The notes beneath the pieces were generated by a model. That model made no database searches and had not been told where the DNA came from. It saw only the letters and a program-made list of their open reading frames with translations. Source: Takakia lepidozioides (lineage: Eukaryota; Streptophyta; Takakiopsida; Takakiales; Takakiaceae). From it: a stretch of 60,000 nt of DNA. Positions 1 through 11,456 of this stretch are shown piece after piece. Both the position numbers and the translations under genes were made by a program. Numbering within the stretch: position 1 is the first letter of the stretch; every line of letters begins with the position of its first letter. Location: the NCBI GenBank assembly GCA_030704615.1, contig CM060732.1, positions 70,911,053 through 70,971,052 of the forward strand, given 5' to 3'.

Positions 1-2530
1 CCATGCATGTCATCCTGCTCTGCTGGAGGTGGCACATCCCTCTACATGGGCATTGCCCTCTAGCAACTCTCCAGGCCAACTAACTGTAGCTGTGAAGGCT
101 GCTAGTGTTGGCATCTTGCCCCGCTGGGCAGCAGCAACACCCCCAATGAATGTCACAGGGAGCTGTACATGACGACCATCCCCTGACTACCATCCAGGCT
201 TGTAGGATGCTAACTCCTCCCAAAAATCCAGGGTGAAGCCCATATGATACAACACTGCCCCCACCAATGAGGACATTGTAAGAGACCGCGTCTATCACAA
301 TGGCCTTGGCTTGCATCACTTAGCCATCTATAGGATGATCCGGTTGTAGTCTAATGACCAACTCACGCCGTGTCATGCTCCGAGCCTGCTCTGATCCACC
401 CAGAGATGTCTGATCTGGAAAAGACAAGGCTCCATATCCGCCTCGATGAGGCCCAAACCTGCAATAGTAGCTTTACCCAACATCAGTGGTTGACCTCCCG
501 AGTCCAACAAGACCCGCAGTGGCCGGTACCTCTTACCTGCCAATCCACTCAAAGAGAAAATGTCATCCTAGTTGTCTAACAAAACAACTCCAGATGTCAC
601 CATGGCATGCTCAAAGGCTGGCCTAGCCGGCAGCTCCGTCAAACTAGCAGTTTCAGCTTACCATGGCGTAGCCGTGGCAGTCTGGACCCTCAAATCCAAG
701 GATCCCTCTGCCACTAACTCTACAGAAGATGAAGTGACATTCCCATGTTGCTGCTAGTCTGAACACTGCAGCTGGTCTTACCCCCCGCGTCGCAATCATG
801 GTTGCCGAGAACAGTGGGGCCTGACACACAAAGGTGGCCGCCCCTAACAACACACTGGCTGCACTAGCCTTGGCAGTAGGTGTCAATGCTACACTTGTAG
901 CTCTCCCCAATGGCACAATAACGGCCTCTGCTTTAGTATCCGTCGGACGAGAAGTATGTGAATGTCATAGATGTCATCGACATTGTCTCTGCCAAGATGA
1001 ATGATTGAGGCAACCTAGCCTGACGGGTTGCCTCCCCATGATGTGGATCCAACTCCACCTCTGCACCTCGTGGCTCAGGAACTTGTGCTGATCCTCGAGT
1101 GACGGCTGCAGCAGACTCCACGTGCACTAGTGGTAGTGCTGCCCCACACATAAATCACATGCCTCCCATGGCTCCTCCATCAGGATGACGCTGCTGAGGA
1201 GGAACAAAAGGTGGACCCTCAGGTCTTGAAGTTGATACCACCTGAGCTGTGGCCATGGCAGCAAGCCTTTGCTCTAGTTGCTGAAGCCGGTTGGCCATGC
1301 CTTGGTCAACGCCCTGACCTCCACGTCCTTGGCCATACTGTGCTTGCCCTCGTCCTGCATCTCGTGCCTGACCACCTCGTCCTCTGTGAGGTGCTCTACC
1401 TCGCCCTCGGCCACCATTGTTCCCTTGGAACTGGCCTCGCCGCAACTCACGGTGCAAGTCATAACACTGAGCCTCTGCATGTCTATACTTGCCACAATGC
1501 CCACACTGCAACTGTGCAAGCTGTGCTTATGTCGGCCCTTTGCCACTCTCTGGGCAATCTTTCTTGACATGGGGTCCTCCAACATACCACCCCTGGTTGC
1601 TGTTGGCATGCGAAAGAAGCTACTGGCATCTACACCTGGGGTCCCCTGTAAAGCTCTATGGAATTTGGGTTGGGCAACCTTGCCCCCCTGACCACGCTGT
1701 TGGGCAGTCCCTTGTGCCTGTTGGTTGGCAGCTGCGCCTCGTGCAGGCATGTCCTTGCCAAATCCAATGGTAACAACTCGCTCCTCCACCATATTGAGCT
1801 CAATCCGCTCAGTCAACAGAAACACATATGCTAATGTGGGTTGGGCCGCTTGTAACAGGGTTGCATCTCACACCCTTCTTTTGAGCTTATTGTCCAAAAT
1901 TCCATACCAGAACTGGACTGCCTGAGCTTCAGTAACCCCTTGGGTCACACTTATCAAGCGCATCATACGAGTGTAGGCCTCACGCAAACTCTCACTGGAT
2001 TTGTGCTGGAAGTCTTGCAAACTTCGCAGCTTCTCTGTCCGTACTCCTTAGTAGTTCGTCCTTAACTCCTGGAAAAACTCGACCATTGGGTTGAAGACAG
2101 GAACGAGTGCTGGTGCTGCAGCAGGAGCTTGAGTGGATTTCCCAGCTCTTGTACCACTTGTCCCACTACTAGTGCTTGCAGTTAGAGATGTTGGTGTTGA
2201 TGCAGCTGCCGGTCGCGTCGTGCATCGAATAATGGAGACGTAGTCAGGTGTCCAATACATCCTCCACTCCTTAATCTCTGCTTCATGTCCTCGCCTGAAC
2301 TTGTGATAATCGTCCATAGGCGGGCCTTCCAAATGCTAGAATAGTCCCTTCCACGCCATGAATGGGGTAAACAGTTGTGGATTGCGTATCTGCTGCAAAT
2401 TACACCAGCTGTCGAACTCATGGATAAAGTCATCCAGCTCGATTGTGCCCACAGCTCAAGAGTACCTACAAGGCCCCTTGGTAGTTCCATACATCTCCTC
2501 CATGTCGTCTTACAACAATGACGAAGGAAA
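1..2530 (-). mobile_element. Ty3-type retrotransposon, gag to protease part, decayed, cut by window edge
   Basis: Read on the minus strand this is the 5' coding half of a Ty3/gypsy-like element. About 2490-1830 gives a gag core in several shifted frames. About 1830-1155 gives a Gly/Arg/Gln-rich nucleocapsid region with a CX2CX4HX4C zinc knuckle (Cys-Gly-His-Cys, then His, then Cys) near 1505-1460. About 320-80 gives the C-terminal part of a retropepsin-like domain. At least three frame breaks are visible. In the protease part an extra base in a G run (about 260) and an in-frame TAG follow one another. Reverse transcriptase and integrase would lie beyond position 1. I found no clear LTR or primer-binding site, so the 5' boundary near 2530 is only where gag similarity stops. 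The copy is not coding-competent. Confidence 0.8.
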
Positions 2531-3700
2531 TTACATACTTGTTGATGAAGCCTTCAAGTCTGTGTCAGACTCTGCACCAGATAAAGGTGGGGGTGAAGGT
2601 GGTCTGAACCGAACCCCTCACCTCGTGAACCCACTGACAGTACTGGTGCTAGTGTTGGTCTGTCCTTCTAAATCCTTTGGCAACTCCGTGATGCCTGTTG
2701 TATCCAAACATGTCCACGTGACACTATAAGGCTCTATAGCTAGCTCTAACAGTGACACGGGTGGGCACATTTTGCGGCTTAAAATATCATGTCCCAATGG
2801 CTAAGGGCTCTTGCACCTGCACCTGCATCCACCGCAAGAATTCCTATGGTTGGCTGGTCATCAACCCAACCTCACCATAGAAAAAACATTGGTGGTCTTG
2901 CTGGTCATCACTCCAGCCTCACCACCGACAACATACTCTAGGATTGACCGGCAATCAAATCCGGCCTAATCCCTATGAAAGCAAACACCCACACAAAACC
3001 AACATGGCGCACAGTCAAGCATGCAGGTGTCGGGGGGATCCAAATACAAGAAATCAAAACATCGACACCCCCACACCAAAATCTCTCCGCAGTGCTGCTC
3101 TTGCAAAATACCCCAGCCCAAAAAACCCGGTCTGACTCTTGCCTCCACCTATGGAAATGTTTTGGCCTATTGAGAGGGTGGAAAGCTATGGGGAGGAGAG
3201 ACTAAAGCAATTCCTAACCCCAACATGCCCTCATCCCGACACTCTCCATTTTGTGTCTCGCCATACACTAATGTCAAAAAAAGAGTGACAGGTGTGTTAC
3301 AAACAGAAAGCTTGGTGATCATCCCTTACTTGAAACAGCTTATTCAATGGACCTCAAATAGATGTGGGGAGGATCTAATTTACATTAAAAAAATTCTATA
3401 GATTTTTGGTCAGGTCCAAAAAACTAAAACCACGGTCTGAGTTGGTAGGTATGAGTTGGTAGATTTCCCCTTTTTGCAGCTATCCCCTCAAAAACTGAGT
3501 CAAACGGAGTCCATTTGACAAAGATATGACCAATTAGGCTCTAAATCATTTCAATTACATCAAAAAGGTTAAAAAATAAAAATAAAAATTTAAAGTTACA
3601 CCCCAAAATATATGATAACTGGTTCCCGGTTCCCTAAGTTCTATGCGGGTTCCTAGGTTCCCTGGCCACGTGCCCGCCATTCCCCTCCATTTCATTTGAG
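2531..3700. other. Intergenic, no gene seen
   Basis: No reading frame here looks like protein. The first part may be 5' leader or LTR sequence of the Ty3-type element, but I could not find TG..CA ends or a tRNA primer site. Around 3340-3540 the wording (a stretch containing gacctcaaat and a later tttgacaaag) resembles part of the piggyBac-type element near 12890, so dispersed repeat sequence is likely. Confidence 0.4.
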
Positions 3701-5010
3701 TTCAGCAGCTCACCATGCTTTGGAATCCTAGTCGTCTTTTATCACGAACGATGGTGACGATGGAGGCCGTGGAGCTCATTTCCCCTTAGCAACACCTCAC
3801 CTTGGCACCCCTCACAATTTTCTATGAAGTGGCACCTGAGTAGGAAAAGCTGGCAAGCAAGTTCGTGCAGAGCCTGCCCCGTCCACCAGCTTATCAGTGT
3901 CCAAATTGAGTGATCCCCAGTTGGAGCCTTTCTTCAAGCCCGTAGACTATGTGGAAACCCTGCTGCAGTGCACGGAAGTATGAGTGCCTCGACCGCTCTG
4001 CAATGGTGCCTGGTTTTGTGGCAGATCTACCCTCTGATCCTTGTGCCTGTCGCAACCACGTCCAACCACTCTTCCGACCCACCTAGAATAATCACATGTG
4101 CAGGCTATGACTCAATTTGCCATTACTGGGTGGCATCTCTACACCTGCGACTGCCCCGTCTTTCTTCCTTCGGCAACTTGCTGGTTCCTCACACAACTGT
4201 ATCGCTTCCCGCAAACCCATGCTAGACACCAAGTGTGAATTGGCTGTCTATGCACAAAGTGTATGCCACAAAGTAGCCGCTTGCACAAACTGAATAAGGC
4301 CCGCATGAGACAGTCGTCTTTATTTCTCATTGTTCTTAGCTGCTTGGCAGCCTGATTTGCTCATCATCTGAGAAAACTCCACAGCGCCCTCATCAGCCAG
4401 TTCTTCATCATCAATGCCTGAAGCATCATAGGCCTTCATGTGCAAGCTGGGGTCGTCCAAAACATAGTTGGCAAATCCTGGCACATAAGTAATCTCTTCC
4501 CCCATTTATGTCTTATCAACACTTCTTCTAAGAGCGATTTATCCATTGATCAGTATCAAAATCGGAACGTTGCATAGAACTTTGTTTTCTTGCGGGAACC
4601 CAGGGGTGCAATAAGCTGTTGGTTGGCTGCTGCCTTGATAAACGGCCCACCTGCGTAACTCAAAACCTGCCCATGCTCTCATACACAAGCTTGCATAACC
4701 CTAGCAAGCTACAATGCCATCTTAGAGCAAACTGAGCTGTAGCAGAAATAGTATCCGTGCCACAACGATCCTCAGCTCGGCCTGACCTGGTTCTCCATTT
4801 CAAAATACTATTCTGTATCGACAGGAACAACCTCCAGGGAGTTTGCCAAGCTGGTGGGAATCTCTTAAACTATTCCCCCAAGACCAAGAAAATGCGACAT
4901 AGGCTGCTGGGCGGCTGCAGCCAGCCGCTTCACTAATCGACCAACTCTAGAATGCTGCCACGGCCTGGTTTGCTTCTGCATCGGCATATACATCTATGTA
5001 TACAATTTAT
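3701..5010 (-). other. Possible minus-strand gene remnants, unrecognised
   Basis: Several short minus-strand frames (for example 4505-4320, 61 aa, acidic with a DDEE cluster and ending in KNNEK) look more protein-like than background, but I do not recognise a family and cannot join them with splice sites. They sit directly downstream, on the same strand, of the uS5-like fragment at 5130-5011. They could be exons of one decayed gene or separate captured crumbs. Confidence 0.25.
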
Positions 5011-5130
5011 TTATTTATTATCAGTGACTTTGGCAGCTCCCAAGAAGTCCACAATTTGGTGCTCATTGATGGGTAGCGAGAAGAAGTATATCTGCTCCAG
5101 ACTAGAATTGATCTTCCCGTCCTTAACCAT
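5011..5130 (-). pseudogene. Ribosomal protein uS5 (RPS2)-like fragment
   Basis: The 39-codon minus-strand frame opens with MVKDGKI, then LEQIYFFSLPI, then EHQIVDFLG. This matches in order the conserved N-terminal core of eukaryotic 40S protein uS5/RPS2 (K-x-GKI-x-S-x-E-x-IY-x-x-SLP-x-x-E-x-QI-x-D). Compared with the family one residue is missing in the D-F-F-L-G stretch, and the match ends within about ten codons, followed by TAA. The conserved block that should come next (the KIMPVQKQTRAGQRTRFK region) is not found nearby. I therefore read it as a decayed single-exon fragment. Only about 35 residues support the assignment. Confidence 0.5.
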
Positions 5131-5296
5131 GGCAAAACTAACAGCTCACCACCTGGTCACTATTCCCAATATCGATGGATGGATATTTTAGCATACACCA
5201 AATCCAACTATGGGACTGATCAGGTATGTCGGAAAAAAAAGTGGTTGTTGCCTGTGGCCATCAACACTCCTACTTTGCCATGATATCTTCTCTTTA

Positions 5297-5950
5297 CATG
5301 GGTTACAGAGGGTCACAGAGGGTTATACAGGGTCTCAGAGGGTTACATGGGTTACAGAGGGTTATATGGGGTGAGGATTACATGGGGTGAGGGTGACACT
5401 CTGCGGTGTTACAGAGGGTTACATGGTGGTGAGGGTTACAGAGGGTTACATGGAGTGAGGGTTACATAGGGGTGAGGATGACACTCTGCGGTGTTACAGA
5501 GGGTTACATGGGTTACAGAGGGTCATAGAGGGTTATATGGAGTGAGGGTTACATGGTGGTGAGGGTGACACTCTACGGTGTTACAGAGGGTTACATGGGT
5601 TAGAGAGGGTTACATGGTGGTGAGGGTTACAAAGGGTCAGAGAGGGTTACATGGAGTGAGGGTTACATAGGGGTGAGGGTGACATTCTGCGGTGTTACAG
5701 AGGGTTATAAAGGGTCACCGAGGGTTACATGGGTTACAGAGGGTTACATGGAGTGAGGGTTACACTCTGCGGTGTTACAGAGGGTTACATGGGTTACAGA
5801 GTGTTACAGAGGGTTATATGTAGTGAGGGTTACATAGGGGTGGGGGTGACACTCTGCGGTGTTACAGAGGGTTACATGGAGTGAGGGTTACATAGGGGTG
5901 GAAGTGACACTCTGCGATGTTACATAGGGTTACATGGGGGTGAGGGTTGA
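5297..5950 (+). repeat. G-rich minisatellite, unit about 10 bp (GGGTTACAGA / GGGTTACATG)
   Basis: About 650 bp is built from GGGTTACAGA and GGGTTACATG units, so GGG runs recur with gaps of mostly 6-7 bases. A higher-order mark, TGACACTCTGCGGTG, recurs near 5394, 5479, 5567, 5680, 5760, 5848 and 5906, every 58-113 bp. The plus strand is G-rich throughout and fits the G3N1-7 quadruplex pattern many times over. It contains GGGTTA words but is not a telomere array: the units are interrupted by CAGA or CAT, and plant telomeres are usually TTTAGGG. Confidence 0.9.
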
Positions 5951-6154
5951 ACCCGGGGCGGGGGTTACAGGGGCTGACGTGCAGGGGGTTACAAGGAACT
6001 AGCGGACTGCTGGAAGCGGCGGAACGGCGTCGCAAAACAACGACGCAGGGGCGACGACGCCGATGGGATGAGGGCAGGGGTGGGGAGGGATTGACCGAGC
6101 CCAGCCGGCTGCCTTTCGATGTTTGCCGGAGGCGGAGAACCGGCGGTACGGGTG

Positions 6155-6222
6155 TCAGGGCTGGACCTGCTTGCATTAAATTCTTACATTATTCCTATTA
6201 TCTTCCTATATATATATATATG
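6155..6222 (+). repeat. Recurrent TGT..TGCATTAA..CTTACATT motif and short (TA)n
   Basis: A block of about 45 bp beginning TGTCAGGG and containing TGCATTAAATTCTTACATT recurs near 11252-11310 (TGTCAAAGG start) and 14020-14067 (TGTTAGAG start). All three begin with TGT and share the inner words, then diverge. They may be termini (LTR-like TG starts) of one repeat family. Here the block runs into a short TA dinucleotide tract. Confidence 0.5.
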
Positions 6223-6369
6223 GAAACCTGCCCACAATTTAGGTCCTTGAGGGGGGGATTTTTTTTTTTCTTTTCTTTTCTTTTCTTTGGGAAACCTGGG
6301 AGCGACAGCCCACAATTCTTCGGGAAAGATTAACCCCCTTTCATTTATGGACAATGAGACCTATAACGC

Positions 6370-6470
6370 CCAGACGTACCGTCACGAACAATCCCACACA
6401 CAGGCTTCCACCACAGCGCCACACGCTGTGCACTTACCAGCTGAGCTACCAGCTGATGTGCTTTAAAAAA
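6370..6470 (-). repeat. tRNA-like Pol III promoter sequence, probable SINE head
   Basis: The minus strand reads TAGCTCAGCTGG, an almost perfect tRNA A box, at about 6455-6444. A weak B-box-like GTTCGTGAC follows about 45-55 bases downstream, near 6395-6380. No clean cloverleaf can be drawn, so this is not called a functional tRNA. A tRNA-derived SINE head or tRNA relic fits best. Confidence 0.4.
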
Positions 6471-6884
6471 AATCTCAAACCTCCTTCATCTTCTTAATCG
6501 CCTTAGTAGGCATGCAAACAGTGAACTTGTGTTATTTGGATTTCAGCAATTATCCATGAATTTTACTGGAACTTACAATGTCCGTGGGGATTAGTGGGCC
6601 GGATGTCTCGGAAGGTCGAATTCTTGACATTGCTGAATAGGTGAAAGGAACAATCATGTCTTTTCAACAGGTAAGAACACAGTTTAAAGTACACTGAGAG
6701 CTGTGCATGCATACACACAAGATTCTCTGGAAAAAAGGCTTGCTGTGCTTGTTCAGCAAGACGGAACTGAGAGGGAAGTCATGATCTGTACAAGCTATCA
6801 CTACTCCCACTGTCAGTGGTGGCTAAGCTTGGCTGCAGTTCGAAAAGCTGCAGAGAGGAACTGGGTGAGGTTGTCAGAGGGTTG

Positions 6885-9708
6885 TCAGTGTTTGTGCAGA
6901 AAGTAAGCCTTGGAGATATCCTCTGCAACTTGGACCGCATCGTACGAAACTCCAGCCAGTCCTCCACGACCAAAACCCACCGCGTATAAGCCCCGCTCTC
7001 CCTTCCATCCATTTGGAGCTTCTTTCTTGGGGAATCCATCAGCACCGAACATGTTATCATCCTGTCCAGTGTAAATCTTGCAGTTAGTAATCAGTAGCTT
7101 GTAGATGAGAGATGGGAAGCTTCATTGATCGGGGACCTCTTGGCACTAAACAGGACTAATTTGGAACCGAAATGGTTGTTGAGTTGCGATTCGATTGTCC
7201 TCTTCAAATCCGAACTCTAATGTGGTGTAAATCTCGCAAGATAATGTCGTGTTCTGAGTTGGGTTGTTCTTCAAGAGAAAATGTGAGATCTGCAATCTTA
7301 CCTTCAACCAGCATTGCACGTTGCTCTTGTAACCTGTGGCCATTATGATGTCATCGAATTCTTTGTAAGTACCATCCACAAAGTGAACTCCCTTTTCGGA
7401 CACGCATTCTATGGCAGGCACCACCTGCACAAAAAACATTTGCACAGTTGAATTTTGAGATGAGAAAAGTGTATAAGCAGATAGAGATTTGATAGAAATG
7501 ATCTCAACAGTGAGGTTTGACACAAGGAAAAAGAAATATACGTAGACAAAGGAGGAATGGTAGAGCTTACCTTGACATGTCCACTCCTTACTTTCTCTAA
7601 TATCCCAACGTCCAAAACAGGTGTCTTTCCTGTCCTCATCTTCCGCTCAAGAGGACCTTCCTTGGGCCTTTCGATCCCAAATTTGGCTACGCAGCCCATG
7701 GATAGTCGCGAAGCAAGAACAATGCAAGAGTCCACAAACCAGAGAGGAAAGTACTTCTTCAGCCACGATATTACTTGAAAGGTCGAAATAAGTCCAAGTA
7801 ACTCTCTCGGCAAGACATGGTACTGCACAAGTGCCAAAATACAGATTCAATATCCTGAAAATTTTACACGACGTTTGCCAGCATGCTCAAGAAAATAATG
7901 ATCTTGTCAGATGAGGGCGGGATTCCCAGATAGCTAGCAGTCAGTTTTCTGTCATGACACAGAAGTAGGCTCGTACCCACATGGGCTGTTCACTTCATGA
8001 TGTAACTTATCAACAATTCTCCTATTTTTTCAAGACTGTATACTGGACTCATACTAGATAGCAAAGGCTCAGCAGTAGGACTTCGAACTGTTTCGGTAAA
8101 AGACTTTGCAATTGGCTCGTCAACTGTAAGCGATACCTGGAGGTGCAGATAAAGTGCCCGAAGTGCAGTTGCTCGCAAGATTTTGAGTCTTTTACAGTTT
8201 TTTATTTCTCTCTACATACTGTGCATTCACAAACTTAAACGAGCAGTGAGTCTAAACCATGCATACCTCTTTGGTTATGTTTCAGGCAAAGAGGTGAAGA
8301 GCACAATGATAGTCACTGTAGAAAAGCTTGAACTCTAGCTACGATGTGGTTTCATCTATTCGGCATAGCTTAGCAAGGTGTCCAATACCTACTTCTCCTG
8401 TGGGGAATGGAGTAAGTGTGATCCAGTGATCGTACGTAAGAATATGCAGTTTGTTATTGAGGGATCATGAGAGTTAATAAAGATTCAAGGAGAGGGACTA
8501 GAATATCCAAAATGTGACACCTCAGTGAGTTGTTACTTCGCCAATTCTAGTAGCAGCACCTGCAATGTTGCAGAAAAGCCTGCTTTTGACGAAGCGGGAG
8601 CTGGTATAAACCAAAACATTTGGCCACCCGGCAAGGACACACAAAAATCAATTAGTAAAGGGGGTGTAGTCTCACATTCCTCAGTCTTTCTTTTCCTACA
8701 GGCTCAAATAGCCCTTTTGTAGTTCAGGTCTATTTGATTTTCCTTTTCTTCTTCTCTGCACACCGTCTGTCTCCAACTAATTCTTGGCCCAATCAACAAT
8801 GCAAAAGCTCCTATACTTTAGGCAGATTATCACATAGTGCCAAGTAGAGCCTACAGTGGCTCTTGCCACATTCCTGTCACACGCTTAGTGCTCACAATAC
8901 CTTTCTTCATTCCAGTCATGTACAATTACACGATAGCAACACGCCAAACATCCGCTCGAGTCCCATCAATCTAAAACTCCCTGGACAATGAATTCACAAC
9001 GATGGCACATGGTACTGGAACATATCCAGTCCTCCCAGCCTCCACACCATGCACGATTCTCCCCATTCCAGCTCTGTTCTTCAATCTCACGGCACTTTCT
9101 CAATGCCTTTTTTCTCCATCCCTGTTCACAGCTCATATCTACAACTTTTCACTCCAGGGAGAGAGAGAGAGAATCCTAATCTTTTCTATATCACATCCTA
9201 TTCACATGTAGCCACGATCACATAGAGCCTGCCACCTACTTCATCACATGACAGCCCCTTTCTTCTCGCCAGACAGTTGTTGAACCGAGGTGAACGCTTC
9301 AATGCCCAGCCAAACCTGTCACAGGTTGTTCGAGTCAGGGAGGGACGTTATATGTAGCCATACTGGATTTTGGACGACGAGTGAGGGCGTGGCCTTGTAG
9401 TTGGCGAGGTCCAGTGCGACCTCCATTCCTGTGTTACCGCAGCCCAAAACAAGCAATTTTCTGTTCTCATATCTTTCTCCATTCCTGTATTTACTTGCGT
9501 GGATGATATTCCCAGCAAACTCGTCTTCTCCCTTTAGCGAGGGCCGAGAGATGTCAGCGTTCTCTCCTGACGCTACCACAAGCCAGTTGGCCGTGTAGAT
9601 CGTCTGAACACCTTCCTCTTTCGAGTCGAATATGTCCAAAGCCCAGAGATTGTCCGAAAACCGTGGACTATTGGTTTGGCCCTTTGGATTGGCATTGTTC
9701 ATGGCCAC
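6885..9708 (-). CDS. YUCCA-like flavin-containing monooxygenase, C-terminal two thirds (N-terminal exons not found)
   Basis: Four exons on the minus strand encode the NADPH-binding and C-terminal parts of a plant YUCCA-type FMO. The family converts indole-3-pyruvate to indole-3-acetic acid using FAD, NADPH and O2. Exons are about 9700-9364, 7822-7571, 7424-7302 and 7061-6885, joined in phase 0 by GT-AG introns; stop TGA is 6887-6885. Landmarks are [11 protein letters not shown], the NADPH motif [22 protein letters not shown], the FMO C-terminal motif ATGYKSNV, and [14 protein letters not shown]. The frame is open through all four exons. The 5' edge of the 9364 exon is uncertain: an in-frame stop lies just upstream, so an acceptor inside about 9708-9660 is needed. 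No FAD-binding GxGxxG exon is visible upstream, where a LINE fragment and other transposons lie. The gene is either 5'-truncated or its first exons are beyond them. The third intron (7823-9363) is 1.5 kb and shows no other gene. Confidence 0.88.
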
Positions 9709-9906
9709 CGTGATTTCATTTGATCAAGAGGGCTCAAATTATCCATCATCTGGCTCTGCTGCCTTAGCCTCGAAAGTTGAGCGCTTGGCAAGTCCTGTCA
9801 CTATGGATGTCTAGAGTGATCACATGTGCTCTACCTGTCATTAGATCAGAACCCCATGATCAACTTCCAGATGTGCCAAGGCAGCATATTTACTGACGTT
9901 TAACCT

Positions 9907-10233
9907 CTAGCTCCCAAATGCAGGGTCATGCAGCAGGGTCAGAAAATGAATATTTCCGACCACACAGCCGGCATTGACAATGTCCTTTTCTTGTCTGCAT
10001 CTGCTTATTGTTCTAAGGTAGACTCCCGCCCTCATTTTGGATTTCAGTCTAGTACTGACTGTAGCTAGGCCCTTCAAATCATCCTTAAGGTGCTCAGCCA
10101 TGTTGCGGACTGAATAGATGTTTCTTGCTGTAGCGGCTTGGCTGTCAGCCCCATGGATATAGCAGAAATGATAGCGAAGGAATCCTAGTAATACCTCTGA
10201 ATTCAGCATCTCGTTTGTGTCGTGGTTCATCAT
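9907..10233 (-). mobile_element. LINE fragment, zinc-finger region, diverged
   Basis: The minus-strand frame contains HLKDDLKGLATVSTRLKSKM and GNIHFL, matching in order the region before and within the zf-RVT part of the LINE ORF at 34132-32341. The cysteines of the zinc knuckle are lost and both ends are missing. It lies directly upstream of the first recognised YUCCA exon and may mark where that gene was interrupted. Confidence 0.75.
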
Positions 10234-11251
10234 GTAAGGTTGCTATAATGATGAAAATTCCTTGCAGATTCACTACGGATGCGAAGATCAAGAGTATCTC
10301 AGTGATTGGTGGTGTGGCACCAGTCCTGGTAAGATGCGCGTGTATGATTTTAAAAACTCCTTGCTTCTACGAATGGGGAGGGTGGCATCAAGGTACTTGT
10401 CGATTGTACGAGTAGCTAAGTAACTAATAGAGTGTAGGTCAAGGTGAGTAACTGAGTAACTAATAGAGTGTAGGTCAAGTGATCCATTTCGTGCTCACCG
10501 AGTATTGATCCAATCTGTTAGAGAGTGCACTAGTAGTATAGATAAGTTCATGTTAGCCACGGTTGTGTATCCAATGATTCCAACATTGCAACAGGTATGG
10601 GATTTTCACTCACTGAGGTTTGATTTATTGGCAGACCATTAGCAGACACCACTACTGAAGTGCAAAATGGAGGAGAGGTCGTACTCATAGAGGTTGTTCT
10701 GTGTTGGAAAAAGTGGCGTTATGAGCAAACCGAATTGCCATGTGAACTACTGGAGGAAAGCTCTGGGTTGATTACAATTTGTTCCTTTGTTGCAGTTTCA
10801 TAAACAGGGACGATATTGATTTCCTGACCGCTGGAAAATTCAGGTTTTGTTTCTCCCTTCATTCGTAGATCTAAGTTGGTCCATGCTCGCAATGGACACA
10901 TCCAGGCTCAATTATTTTTGTTCTTCTAACCACCAATGGGGTTAGAGTTTAACAGGGTTTCTAATACCTAATGGAGCCCATTGCGCTGTGATTCTATGAT
11001 GGCCACAGGAGGGGAGCTTGAATATCCTACCAAGTAATACAGATATAGGGGAGTATGAATACATAGAAAACATAATCAGCCTGTGCTTCTTGATGGTGGG
11101 ATGTGTAACCCCCCAGTGGGCAATATGTAACCCAATGTAACCCCAAGTGGAGTTACACACCTCGTCGTGTAACCCCCACTGGAGTTTACACTCCTTCAGT
11201 TTCTCAAGAGAGGGTGGGGATGATTTGACATGCTGGAATCCTGGGTGCCAC
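10234..11251. other. Intergenic, no gene recognised
   Basis: The short minus-strand frame at 10901-10719 (60 aa) has no recognisable domain. Near 10400-10480 a stretch around gagtaactgag and aatagagtgtaggtcaag is repeated in tandem (about 45 bp, two copies). At 11100-11200 the reverse complement of the GGGTTACA word seen at 5.3-5.9 kb recurs four times as TGTAACCC. Confidence 0.4.
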
Positions 11252-11310
11252 CTGTCAAAGGTTGCACGTGTGCATTAAGTTATTACATTATTCCTATTAT
11301 CTTCCCTAAT
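11252..11310 (+). repeat. Second copy of TGT..TGCATTAA..TTACATT motif
   Basis: It begins TGTCAAAGG and shares TGCATTAAGTTATTACATT, then the words of the first copy (TTCCTATTATCTTCC). See the entry at 6155. Confidence 0.5.
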
Positions 11311-11456
11311 CGGGGTATGACAACCACCCCTACTAGTTACTACCGGTGTTGGGCGGTTATGTAATATTTTTGATAACCCCCCCTTCAGGTTCTCTCTTTA
11401 TGACTGTCAGGTTATTTGCTTCTTGATTTTCAAGAACCACCGGATCCGGTTATTAA

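Noticed and set aside
5297-5950. Interstitial telomere repeat
   Set aside because: GGGTTA words are present but every unit is interrupted by CAGA or CAT, and the plant telomere word TTTAGGG is absent.
5862-6333. Two overlapping frames around 5.9-6.3 kb
   Set aside because: They span the end of the G-rich array and low-complexity TTTTCTTTTC; no protein signal.
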